Shown piece after piece: positions 18,589 to 26,274 of a stretch of 64,000 nt of DNA (the stretch's first letter is position 1; the number at the start of each line of letters is the position of its first letter). The notes beneath the pieces are model-generated. The model saw only the letters and a list, made by a program, of their open reading frames with translations. It was not told the origin of the DNA and made no database searches. The DNA lies in NCBI GenBank assembly GCA_001468865.1, contig LDIY01000007.1, positions 62,001 through 126,000 on the forward strand. Direction: 5' to 3'. This stretch comes from a candidate division TM6 bacterium SOIL31. GTDB taxonomy: Bacteria > Babelota > Babeliae > Babelales > Vermiphilaceae. A program made the translations under genes and the position numbers.

Positions 18589-18670
18589 TAACTTTCCTTT
18601 TTATTGATAAAAACAAACAGATAGTTACAGTCTGAATATATCAAAGCCGTCAAAGGATGATCAAGGGTTT

Positions 18671-18793
18671 ATGGATTTAAAGGGTTTAATCTATGAAATC
18701 AGTCCTATTTATGAGCGTTTTGGAAGGAGGAATCAATTGAATAAAGCTCCAGTAGCAGCATTTGCCTTTTTTGAAGGCTTTTTTTATACTTAA
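18671..18793 (+). CDS. Possible leader ORF upstream of efp
   Basis: A 40-codon frame (MDLKGLIYEISPIYERFGRR...) starts after AAGGGTTT. Inside it lies a very strong Shine-Dalgarno sequence, GGAAGGAGG (18719-18728), six bases before an in-frame TTG that would give an 18-residue peptide (NKAPVAAFAFFEGFFYT). The frame ends 36 bp before efp and overlaps a hairpin plus T-run. It may be a leader peptide or chance. Confidence 0.3.
   Translation: MDLKGLIYEISPIYERFGRRNQLNKAPVAAFAFFEGFFYT
18764..18788 (+). terminator. Small hairpin with T-run in the efp leader
   Basis: GCCTT and AAGGC pair around a short T-rich loop and are followed by seven T. It lies on the plus strand 40 bases before the efp start, so it would act as an attenuator or end an upstream small RNA. 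Confidence 0.45.
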
Positions 18794-18829
18794 AAATAGG
18801 ATAAATACCGTCAATTTTAAGGAAATATT

Positions 18830-19396
18830 GTGATTGCTACGACAGATTTTAAAAAAGGTATGAAAATACTCTATAACAATGCCCCCTATATGATCCTGGA
18901 CTATCACCACGTGAAGCCAGGAAAAGGCGGTGCTTTTGTTAAGACTAAGATGCGCAATATGATCACTGGACTTATTTGGGAAGATACCTTCCGTTCTGGT
19001 GAAAAGTTTGACCAACCGGATCTGGAATATGCTGATATGCAATACCTCTATCAAGACGGCGGTCTTTATAACTTTATGGACCAAAATACCTTTGATCAGG
19101 TTTCATTTAATAAAGAACAAATTGAAGAAGTATTAGATTTCTTAAAAGAACAAGAAATTTATACTGTGCTTTATTTTGAAGGTAAGCCAATCACCGTGAC
19201 TGCTCCCATGTTTATGGAAATAGTAGTTAAAGAAACAATGCCTGGCGTACGAGGCGATACCGCTCAAGGTGGCGCAACAAAACCAGCAACGTTAGAATCT
19301 GGCTTGGTAATTCAAGTGCCTTTGTTTGTCAATGAAGGCGATGTTATCAAAATAGACACGCGTGATAAATCGTACATGGAAAGAGTTAAAAAATAA
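18830..19396 (+). CDS. efp: Translation elongation factor P
   Basis: 188 residues in three beta-barrel domains. EF-P rescues ribosomes stalled at proline runs. The loop HVKPGKGGAF carries K32, equivalent to the modified lysine K34 of E. coli EF-P; no modification enzyme gene is seen in this window. The C-terminal signature around PLFVNEGDVIKIDTR is intact. The start codon is GTG, seven bases after AAGGAAATATT. nusB follows after 24 bp, so the two are probably cotranscribed, ending at the 19953 terminator. Confidence 0.97.
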   Translation: MIATTDFKKGMKILYNNAPYMILDYHHVKPGKGGAFVKTKMRNMITGLIWEDTFRSGEKFDQPDLEYADMQYLYQDGGLYNFMDQNTFDQVSFNKEQIEEVLDFLKEQEIYTVLYFEGKPITVTAPMFMEIVVKETMPGVRGDTAQGGATKPATLESGLVIQVPLFVNEGDVIKIDTRDKSYMERVKK

Positions 19397-19420
19397 TAAC
19401 GCTCGTAGGGGGACTTATTT

Positions 19421-19921
19421 ATGTGTTCACTCTTTTCAACCACAGAAGAAAATATTACGCAGGATAGCGAATTAACGCCCAAATCATATGATGATTTATC
19501 GCGGCGCGATGTTCGCTCTCTTGTTTTTCATTTCTTATATGCAGCGGATGCTTTTAATTATGAAGAATCGGTACAATCGCTCATTGATAATTTCAATCGA
19601 GGATTTGATTTAAGCGTTCCTTTGGATGGAGAGATCTTTGCGGTTGTTAACGATATTATTGAACGACGTGACGAACTTGAAAAGGTATATGAGCCATTCT
19701 TGGCGAATTGGCGTTCTGAGCGTGTTAGTGTTTGCACCAAACTTATTCTGCTTTTTGCAGTGTGGGAATTTAAAAACACTGAAACAGATGCGCGCATTAT
19801 CATCAACGAAGCAATTGAATTAGCAAAATGTTTTGCTGAAGAGGATGCGTATAGATTTGTTAACGGAATTTTAGATCCCGTATCTAAAGAATTTCGTAAA
19901 GAAGCTCAAGTAGAAAATTGA
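19421..19921 (+). CDS. nusB: Transcription antitermination factor NusB
   Basis: 166 residues of the NusB fold, which with NusE/S10 and NusA loads onto boxA in rRNA leaders. Family stretches are SRRDVRSLVFHFLYAADAF near the N-terminus and the helix bundle with ARIIINEAIELAKCF and YRFVNGILD near the C-terminus. An acidic N-terminal extension of about 25 residues precedes the core. The start follows AGGGGGAC. Downstream of efp in one short operon. Confidence 0.93.
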   Translation: MCSLFSTTEENITQDSELTPKSYDDLSRRDVRSLVFHFLYAADAFNYEESVQSLIDNFNRGFDLSVPLDGEIFAVVNDIIERRDELEKVYEPFLANWRSERVSVCTKLILLFAVWEFKNTETDARIIINEAIELAKCFAEEDAYRFVNGILDPVSKEFRKEAQVEN

Positions 19922-19952
19922 TAACTTTATTTTTGGCTTATAAAAAAAAATT

Positions 19953-19988
19953 AAAGGTTCTGGAAGTATTTCCAGAACCTTTTTTTTA
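19953..19988. terminator. Bidirectional terminator between nusB and the hydrolase
   Basis: AAAGGTTCTGGAA pairs with TTCCAGAACCTTT around a four-base loop, with A-tract before and T-tract after. It serves both converging genes. Confidence 0.9.
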
Positions 19989-19998
19989 GCCTTTTTTC

Positions 19999-20868
19999 TT
20001 AGTCTCCTTGTAGACCTTCCGCAGAGATCTGCTCAATGGGTTCTCCCGTAATTTCCACATCTCGCATTTCTAATGAATTTCTCAAAGAATCAAGGATCAT
20101 CATAGAAATCTGACGATCTCTATCAAGCATTTCGCTTCTGTTAAGATCAAATTCATAGCGAGGAGCAGTATCATGAGAAAAATAAACAATGCTGGGCTCT
20201 GAAATATGATCAGTAATGCCTAAATCATGTAAGTGTTGCTTAAAATGCATGTGAAGATAAGGAAGCCATTTTCCGATGAGTGGATGATGCAATCCCGCAT
20301 GATGCGGTTCTTTACCGTTAATAAAAACGCGTAAATTTGCGATACGTTTGTGTTCTGGGTACTCTCGCAATGAAATACCAAGAACTGTTTGTATCAGATC
20401 TTCAAAGGAAAACAAATTATAGAGATAGTGTATGGTGCCCATGTGAGGAAGGTAATTGCTCATGATAGGAGTACCTAAGGTAAACAGGGCACGGATATGA
20501 TGTTTATTTTCCTGATCTTCAGCCAACATATGAGATGCGAGTGTTGCAACATTACCGCCATGGCTATGGGCGACAATATAGATGGCAACTTTAGGATCAT
20601 ATGTTTTGATAAATTTAGTAAGAGTTTGCGCTGCTTTTACGCGTGCTTCATGTCCGCAACCCCCACTCCAGCGAAATGGCACCACGGCGCTATTTTTTTT
20701 TGAAACTGTTTCTTCGAGCGCCTCAAAAAAATCTCCCTTTGGCATATACCATGCCGCATCAGCTCCCCATGTTCCATGGATAAGAATAAAAACTGATTGG
20801 GCTTGAACAGAAACAACAAGCACCGCATACATACACACAATCGATACTATTTTTTTTGTAATGAGCAT
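19999..20868 (-). CDS. Exported alpha/beta hydrolase (lipase/esterase-like)
   Basis: 289 residues with a signal peptide (VSIVCMYAVLVVSVQAQ). The core starts with FILIHGTWG (oxyanion region, H31-G32) and has the nucleophile elbow AHSHGG with S102 in place of the common GxSxG glycine. A late DHISEPS/YFSHD region and H-rich loops could supply Asp and His of the triad. It resembles DUF676-like or lipase-class hydrolases; the substrate is unknown. As a secreted enzyme it may act on lipids of the envelope or of a host. Confidence 0.75.
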   Translation of the reverse strand: MLITKKIVSIVCMYAVLVVSVQAQSVFILIHGTWGADAAWYMPKGDFFEALEETVSKKNSAVVPFRWSGGCGHEARVKAAQTLTKFIKTYDPKVAIYIVAHSHGGNVATLASHMLAEDQENKHHIRALFTLGTPIMSNYLPHMGTIHYLYNLFSFEDLIQTVLGISLREYPEHKRIANLRVFINGKEPHHAGLHHPLIGKWLPYLHMHFKQHLHDLGITDHISEPSIVYFSHDTAPRYEFDLNRSEMLDRDRQISMMILDSLRNSLEMRDVEITGEPIEQISAEGLQGD

Positions 20869-21099
20869 GGTCTATCTTTTATTAAAGGGGGGTTAATTCT
20901 TAATATAGATTATGGCCATATCTAGTCAATTGTTATCTATAGTTTTTGGTTTACTGCTATAAGATAATCTTTGGGTGAAATTCAGATTGAATTTTTTGTT
21001 GCGCTTTTTGCCGCGTTTTGTTATAATCAATAATGATGAGATCATGACTAGCTGAGATTTTTATCAGAGAGAGGTCATTTTTATAGGGGAGATATATTC

Positions 21100-21339
21100 A
21101 TGATAGTTCGTTATTTTACACTTGCCATGATGATTGCATCGGTGTCTTTTGCTTACACAATGCAACCTACAGACAATTCAAAAGCTACATGGAAAAAGCC
21201 GAAACATCGAAAAATAAAAAACAATGATGATGCACAATACGTTAATCCCGTGCATCCACAACGACCACAACAACCACAAAGACCAGCGCTTAATCAAGCG
21301 GATATCGATCGAGTGCGCCGTAGATTGGATTTTCAATAA
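21100..21339 (+). CDS. Small exported basic, proline/glutamine-rich protein
   Basis: 79 residues: a signal peptide (YFTLAMMIASVSFAYTM) followed by a short Lys/Arg-rich segment (KKPKHRKIKNN), a Pro-Gln tract (PQRPQQPQRPA) and a short C-terminal helix ending in RRRLDFQ. No family. AGGGGAGATATATTC precedes the ATG, and a strong terminator follows at once, which supports a real gene. Similar in build to the small exported protein at 41812. Confidence 0.65.
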   Translation: MIVRYFTLAMMIASVSFAYTMQPTDNSKATWKKPKHRKIKNNDDAQYVNPVHPQRPQQPQRPALNQADIDRVRRRLDFQ

Positions 21340-21364
21340 ATTTGACATAAAAATATGATATAAG

Positions 21365-21397
21365 AAGGTCTTGGATTTATTTCCAAGACCTTTTTTT
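21365..21397. terminator. Terminator after the small exported protein
   Basis: AAGGTCTTGGA (21365-21375) pairs with TCCAAGACCTT (21382-21392), then seven T on the plus strand. Confidence 0.9.
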
Positions 21398-21425
21398 GTT
21401 GTCCTATAAGACACTTTTAGTTATT

Positions 21426-21965
21426 CTATTGTTCAAAGAATTTTTGCAACATAAGCATTTTGAGATGGTTGTTTTGAGGAGTCGATAGTTTTTGTACTTC
21501 TTTATAAAGAGGATATATATCTGGCTCATCTTTGCTTGAATGGATGATAATCTGTGTTCCTTGAAGATTAAAATCAACCGATACAAGATCATATGCTAAC
21601 TGATATATAATTTTTTGTAATTTTTTATTGCTGGGAATTTCAACGATATTGATTATAACATCCCACATATCTGAATTTACATATCTGGTTTTTTCTAAGC
21701 AACAGATTACATTCCCTGATAGGGCATGAGCAACGGTATGTAATGATACATACGGCTTATCTGGGTCAGAAAAGAAAATAGGTTGAGCGAGTTTTGTTCT
21801 TTTTATAAATTCTTCATCAGATTCATAGTTAAGCGCAATGAGATAGTGAATAATGCGGCTTTCTATTTCTTTAGGAAAATATGAAACAAGAGCGCATTCT
21901 TTTTCCATTGCATGCATGTGCGTGACGCTCATTAAGATCACTAATAAAAATAGATTTTTAATCAT
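21426..21965 (-). CDS. Exported protein of unknown function
   Basis: The frame opens at 22073, overlapping the ndk terminator, but AAGGAGATCTTTA precedes the ATG at 21965, which starts a signal peptide (NLFLLVILMSVTHMHAM). The 179-residue product begins its mature part with ALVSYFPKEIESRIIHYLIA, a helix pair like those at the start of other exported proteins in the lineage, and is otherwise unrecognised. Two cysteines adjoin (ICCLEK). Confidence 0.7.
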   Translation of the reverse strand: MIKNLFLLVILMSVTHMHAMEKECALVSYFPKEIESRIIHYLIALNYESDEEFIKRTKLAQPIFFSDPDKPYVSLHTVAHALSGNVICCLEKTRYVNSDMWDVIINIVEIPSNKKLQKIIYQLAYDLVSVDFNLQGTQIIIHSSKDEPDIYPLYKEVQKLSTPQNNHLKMLMLQKFFEQ

Positions 21966-21996
21966 TAAAGATCTCCTTGTATGTAATGGTAAAAAA

Positions 21997-22033
21997 AAAG
22001 ATCCTCGGGTAAGCAATATACCTGAGGATCTTT
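21997..22033 (-). terminator. Terminator of ndk
   Basis: AAAGATCCTCGGGT pairs with ACCTGAGGATCTTT (one mismatch); T-run on the minus strand from 21991-21999 complement. Confidence 0.85.
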
Positions 22034-22057
22034 TTTTTACAAAATAGCTAAAAAGTT

Positions 22058-22558
22058 TTATTCTTTGCAGCATTCATCTTCATCTGAACACTCATCTTCT
22101 GAACATTCATCATCTTCATCTGAATCTTCATCAGAATCATATCCAAATAAATCAGGGAAGAATAATTCTAGTTCTCTGAGTGCTGATGCAGAATCTGCTG
22201 AACCATGGACTGCATTTTTACCAAGATCTGTTCCATACATATTGCGAATAGTTCCTGGCGCAGCTTTTTTAGAATCAGTTACGCCAATCAATTCGCGCCA
22301 TGCAGGAATTGCATTATCTTTATGCAATGCCAAGATGATCACCGGCGCTGAAGTAACAAATTCAACGAGTTCCCCAAAGAAAGGTCTTTCTTTGTGTTCT
22401 GCATAGAATTCTTCTGCTAGTTCAGCAGCGATAATTACTTTTTGCAGGCGAACAATTTCAAAACCATTATGTTCAATCATATCAATGATTTTACCACTGT
22501 TTTTTGCTTCAACAGCATCCGGCTTGATCATCGCAAAGGTCAATTTAGTTAATTCCAT
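22058..22558 (-). CDS. ndk: Nucleoside diphosphate kinase with acidic cysteine-rich tail
   Basis: Balances NTP pools by phosphotransfer through a histidine. The core (1-139) has MIKPDAVE, RPFFGELVEF and the catalytic H118 in NAVHGSADS. After the normal end of the fold there is an extra tail, residues 140-166, made almost entirely of Asp, Glu, Ser and Cys (repeats of SDEDECSEDEC type). Such tails are unusual for NDK and could bind metal. It lies 61 bp downstream of rpsA and shares its direction, with a terminator between them. Confidence 0.95.
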   Translation of the reverse strand: MELTKLTFAMIKPDAVEAKNSGKIIDMIEHNGFEIVRLQKVIIAAELAEEFYAEHKERPFFGELVEFVTSAPVIILALHKDNAIPAWRELIGVTDSKKAAPGTIRNMYGTDLGKNAVHGSADSASALRELELFFPDLFGYDSDEDSDEDDECSEDECSDEDECCKE

Positions 22559-22584
22559 CGTAGGCCTTTAGTATAAAATTATAA

Positions 22585-22608
22585 AATCCCCACCCAAAGG
22601 TGGGGATT
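22585..22608 (-). terminator. Terminator of rpsA
   Basis: Perfect 10-bp stem AATCCCCACC/GGTGGGGATT with a four-base loop, followed on the minus strand by TTATAATTTTAT. It sits between rpsA and ndk. Confidence 0.85.
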
Positions 22609-22619
22609 CATAAATGGTT

Positions 22620-24551
22620 TTATTCTTGGTTGTCGTCTTTATTGTTTTTTTCAGACTTTTGCATTGCAGATTCAAGAGCGATTTGTAAAGAGCTACGCAC
22701 TTTTTGTTGTTGTTGCGGAGCTTCTTCTCTTTTCTCTTTCTTGGCTGCTACTTTAGGCTGTTGCTTAGGTTGCCCGTCCTCTGTTGCGTCCGCCGAAGTT
22801 TTAACGAAGGAGGAAGCCTTGGCAGAGGAGGAAGCTTTAGGAAAAGAAGGCTCTTTTTTGAATTCAGGTTGCTTTTTAGGCTCAACTTTTTTCGGTTCTT
22901 GTTTACGTTCTTCAAGAAGCGTACTTAAAGCAAGTTTGCGTTCTTCTTTATTGATATTAACAATACGGAATTGCGCTTTTTGACCTACCGTGAAGAATTC
23001 TTCAGCTTTCTTACCTTGTTCTTGAGAAAGAACCGTATTATGCATTAAGCCTTCGATATTGTTTGGTAAACGTACAAATGCACCAAAATTGGTTATTTTG
23101 CTAATTTCACCGTCAACAATAGATCCTATTGGATGTTGTTCTGCAACTTTTTCCCATGGATCAATACTCAACTGTTTAATACCAAGCGAGATTTTCTTGT
23201 TATCTTTATCGATACCTAAGATTACCGCTTTCACTTCTTGACCAAGTTTGTAACGATCAGACGGGTGTTCAATATGTTCTGTCCATGAAAGATCAGAAAT
23301 ATGAACTAATCCATCAATACCTGGCAGCAATTGAACAAAAATACCAAAATCGGTAATGTTGCTAATCTTGCCTTCAAGGATTTGTCCTGGTTTGAACTGT
23401 TCGTTAACGGTTTCCCAAGGATTTTTCCCGAGTTGTTTAACACTTAAGGACATGCGACGATTTTCTTTATCCAAGGAAACAACAAGCACTTCAATCACTT
23501 CGCCTACTTTATATAGACGGTTAAGATCAGTGATGCGATCAGTCCATGAAATTTCAGAAATATGTACAAGTCCTTCAACTTCTGGCGCAACTTCTATGAA
23601 CAAGCCATAATCGGTAATGCTTGAAATTTTGCCTTTAGTTTTGCTACCAGCAACGATATCTGGGCTAATTTGATCCCAAGGATTTGCTTGTAATTGTTTA
23701 AGACCAAGAGATATTTTCTCATTGTTTTTATCAAAGCTGAGTACTTTAACCGCGATATTATCGCCAATGCGTACCATTTCGCTTGGATGTGCAACGCGAC
23801 CCCATGTCATATCAGTGATATGAAGAAGACCATCAACACCACCTATGTCTATAAACACGCCATAATTGGTGATATTTTTAACGATACCTTGAATAATTTG
23901 GCCTTCGCTCAATGTTTCTAAGATCTTCTTACGATCTTCTGAGCGTTGGTCATGGAGGTATTTACGGCGGGAAATAATGACGTTTCCACGTTTTTTGTTC
24001 AATTTAAGGATGCATGCCTTGATTGTTTGACCAACATATTGATCAAAATCAGTAACACGCTGTAGATCAATTTGAGATCCAGGAAGGAAGGCAGGAATAC
24101 CAATATCAACGTTCAAGCCACCTTTAACTTTGTGAGTGACCACACCTTCTGCAGGAGCGCCATCTTCAAAGAGTTTAGTAACTGCATCCCATGCGCGCAT
24201 TTCTTTAGCTTTTTCGTATGATAATACGATTCTGCCATCAGTATCTTCAAGCTGATCAAGGATGACTTCAATTTCGTCGCCAACCTGTAGTCTTTTCAGC
24301 TCGTGCTCGCCAAATTCATAGCGAGGAACAAGTCCGCGAGATTTATATTTGATATCAACCAAAACACCGCTGTCTTCTATTGCAACAACGATACCTTTGA
24401 TCAATTTACCTAATTGGAAGGTTTCAACAGCGCCTTTATACAGGGCATCCAGTTCTCTTTGGAGCTCTTCATCAAGCTGCAGAAACTGATCAATATTGAG
24501 TTTGGTTTTGACCGTACAGAATTGTTCCGGTCTTATGAGTTCTTTTGACAT
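22620..24551 (-). CDS. rpsA: 30S ribosomal protein S1
   Basis: 643 residues with six S1 RNA-binding domains in the usual layout: the first two bind the ribosome, the later ones (recognisable by repeats of the NITDFGIFVQL/GLVHISDLSW type) bind mRNA. S1 allows translation of mRNAs with weak or structured leaders. The C-terminal tail after about residue 560 is low-complexity Lys/Glu/Gln and contains a segment encoded by the dispersed GC-rich repeat (SSFVKTSADATEDGQ). The start lies after GTAGGACAGTCC. A 195-bp AT-rich region separates it from the divergent ldh. Confidence 0.97.
   Translation of the reverse strand: MSKELIRPEQFCTVKTKLNIDQFLQLDEELQRELDALYKGAVETFQLGKLIKGIVVAIEDSGVLVDIKYKSRGLVPRYEFGEHELKRLQVGDEIEVILDQLEDTDGRIVLSYEKAKEMRAWDAVTKLFEDGAPAEGVVTHKVKGGLNVDIGIPAFLPGSQIDLQRVTDFDQYVGQTIKACILKLNKKRGNVIISRRKYLHDQRSEDRKKILETLSEGQIIQGIVKNITNYGVFIDIGGVDGLLHITDMTWGRVAHPSEMVRIGDNIAVKVLSFDKNNEKISLGLKQLQANPWDQISPDIVAGSKTKGKISSITDYGLFIEVAPEVEGLVHISEISWTDRITDLNRLYKVGEVIEVLVVSLDKENRRMSLSVKQLGKNPWETVNEQFKPGQILEGKISNITDFGIFVQLLPGIDGLVHISDLSWTEHIEHPSDRYKLGQEVKAVILGIDKDNKKISLGIKQLSIDPWEKVAEQHPIGSIVDGEISKITNFGAFVRLPNNIEGLMHNTVLSQEQGKKAEEFFTVGQKAQFRIVNINKEERKLALSTLLEERKQEPKKVEPKKQPEFKKEPSFPKASSSAKASSFVKTSADATEDGQPKQQPKVAAKKEKREEAPQQQQKVRSSLQIALESAMQKSEKNNKDDNQE
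22769..22853 (-). repeat. Dispersed GC-rich repeat inserted in frame in rpsA
   Basis: About 85 bp with two or three degenerate copies of the core (gene sense: CTTCGTTAAAACTTCGGCGG and GCCAAGGCTTCCTCC types). Encoded residues include SFPKASSSAKASSFVKTSAD, then ATEDGQP. It shares TGCCCGTCC and CGCCGAAG blocks with the infB copy. It lies in the low-complexity tail, where it would be tolerated. Confidence 0.75.
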
Positions 24552-24746
24552 GTGTGGACTGTCCTACGCCTACCTTGCCAAATGGCAAATAGGGAAAAAG
24601 GGTTAAAAATATACAATATCTTAAATATAGGATATCAGGATATTGACTCATTGGCAAATACCACAAGCGGAGCACCGGCGCTATCACCCTATAGACTTCT
24701 TCTGAGTGATTCGATAGGCTAAAAGCCAGCTCAAACAAGGAGTTTT
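24552..24746. promoter_or_regulatory. Divergent control region between rpsA and ldh
   Basis: 195 bp. The S1 side contains GCCTACCTTGCCAAATGGCA (24572-24590 area), a GC-richer stretch with partial likeness to the dispersed repeat, and an AT-rich middle with ATATCAGGATAT inverted symmetry. No promoter could be assigned with confidence. No gene is seen. Confidence 0.3.
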
Positions 24747-25652
24747 ATGAAGCACTCAAAAATAGCAATTATTGGCGCCGGATCGGTTGGATCCACAACG
24801 GCATATGCGTTGCTTTTAAAAGGCATAGCTGCCGAAATTATTCTTATCGATATTGATGAGGTTCGCTGTCGCGGGGAAATTCTCGATCTTTCAGATTCTC
24901 TTGCCTTTGATGGGGCTTCAAAAATACGGTCTGGTACTGCACAAGATGCAGCTCAGGCTGATATCATCATCATAGCCGCAGGAAAAGCCCAAGAGCCGGG
25001 ACAAACACGCCTTGACTTACTTGCTACCAACAAAAAAATAATTACTGATGTTTTTACATCAATTAAGCCCATCAATGAAGCAGCAATTATTATCATGGTC
25101 ACCAATCCTCTTGATGCGCTCACCGAGCTTGCACAATCCATCTCTGGATTGCCGCGCAATCAAGTTTTTGGAACGGGGACATTTTTGGATACACTGCGCT
25201 TGCGCGGCATCATTACAGAAAAAATAAATATCGCGAGAAAATCAGTGCACGCTTACGTAATTGGCGAACATGGTGATGGACAATGCGTTACCTGGTCATC
25301 CGCAGAAATTGCTGGTACATCGTTGTTGCAATTTCCTGGTATGGATGTGCAAACTTGTGATGCAATCGCGCAGCAAGTAAAAGACACTGCGTATGAAATC
25401 ATCGCCTGCAAAGGATCAACACACTTTGGGATTGCTGCATGTGTTGCAGCTATATGCGAAGCAATTATTTTTGATCAAAAATTAGTTATGCCGCTTTCGA
25501 CATACATTCAAGAATATGATACAGTTTTCAGCATGCCTGTTATTTTAGGAGAAAATGGGATTGAAAAAATTCTTTCAATTTCATTGAGTGATGATGAGCG
25601 AAAAAAATTAGAAAAATCAGCGCAAGAATTAAAAAAAATTTCTCATGAATAA
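24747..25652 (+). CDS. ldh: L-lactate dehydrogenase (lactate/malate dehydrogenase family)
   Basis: 301 residues. NAD-binding IGAGSVGS (9-16) is followed by the mobile-loop motif AGKAQEPGQTRLD, where Q82 is at the position that reads Gln in lactate and Arg in malate dehydrogenases, so lactate/pyruvate is the likely pair. R88 and the catalytic H175 (GEHGDGQ) are present. It would regenerate NAD+ in fermentation. ATG follows AAGGAGTTTT. Its 3' end overlaps the next gene by eight bases, implying cotranscription. Confidence 0.9.
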   Translation: MKHSKIAIIGAGSVGSTTAYALLLKGIAAEIILIDIDEVRCRGEILDLSDSLAFDGASKIRSGTAQDAAQADIIIIAAGKAQEPGQTRLDLLATNKKIITDVFTSIKPINEAAIIIMVTNPLDALTELAQSISGLPRNQVFGTGTFLDTLRLRGIITEKINIARKSVHAYVIGEHGDGQCVTWSSAEIAGTSLLQFPGMDVQTCDAIAQQVKDTAYEIIACKGSTHFGIAACVAAICEAIIFDQKLVMPLSTYIQEYDTVFSMPVILGENGIEKILSISLSDDERKKLEKSAQELKKISHE

Positions 25653-26193
25653 AAAGATAGTACTGTGTTGTCTTATGTTCTCTTCTTTTGCATTTGGCAT
25701 GGAACACTATTACGATTCGCTCGAATTGGAATGCCAAATCAATGGTCCCGAGTTAAAAAAAGCATTTCTTCCTGTTACCTTTAAAGAAGATTTTCCAGAT
25801 GCTTGTTATCCTTTTGCTGCCATAGCTGAACACACGAATATGCCAACTCATTTTAATATTCAATTGCCAAAAGACGCTTATACCTATTTGACGGGGAACA
25901 AAAGAACCTATGTTAATAGTATCTTATACAAAGAACGTGCAATAGAGGCTCTCCAGAATCTTTTAAGTAAAAACAATAACGCAAAACATATCATTATGAC
26001 GGTTTATTCTTCTCATGTTCCTAAAGATATTGGGCTGTTAGGGCAATATTCTTTTTTGATTAAAACAGCGGAATTGCCGCGATCAATAAAAGAAAAATGC
26101 AATATAAAAAGTCTTTCTAGAACAGAAATGCAACAATATGTTCTTATACCTATTCTGTGTTTCGGTATTTTGCTGGCGTATTTTGCAAAGTGA
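25645..26193 (+). CDS. Exported protein with C-terminal membrane anchor, unknown function
   Basis: 182 residues; signal peptide (KIVLCCLMFSSFAFGME), a soluble domain with the stretch FLPVTFKEDFPDACYPFAAI, and a C-terminal hydrophobic segment (YVLIPILCFGILLAYFAK). This layout suggests a protein held in the inner or outer membrane facing outwards. No family. The start lies inside the ldh 3' end, and a strong terminator closes the pair. Confidence 0.7.
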   Translation: MNKKIVLCCLMFSSFAFGMEHYYDSLELECQINGPELKKAFLPVTFKEDFPDACYPFAAIAEHTNMPTHFNIQLPKDAYTYLTGNKRTYVNSILYKERAIEALQNLLSKNNNAKHIIMTVYSSHVPKDIGLLGQYSFLIKTAELPRSIKEKCNIKSLSRTEMQQYVLIPILCFGILLAYFAK

Positions 26194-26220
26194 AAAACAG
26201 ATTAAAATTTTAAACAACAA

Positions 26221-26253
26221 AAAGAGGGATTGAAAATTTTCAATCCCTCTTTT
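26221..26253. terminator. Bidirectional terminator
   Basis: AAAGAGGGATTGAAAA/TTTTCAATCCCTCTTT, an almost uninterrupted 16-bp stem between converging genes. Confidence 0.92.
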
Positions 26254-26274
26254 ATGTTATATTAGCGACCAGTA

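Noticed and set aside
22065..22406. Ser-rich plus-strand ORF opposite ndk
   Set aside because: It is the antisense shadow of the acidic ndk tail; Asp/Glu codons read as Ser on the other strand.
24552..24746. tRNA gene between rpsA and ldh
   Set aside because: A GATTCGAT-like string resembles a T-loop, but no acceptor stem or anticodon arm can be formed. No tRNA was recognised anywhere in the window by eye; a covariance-model scan would settle it.
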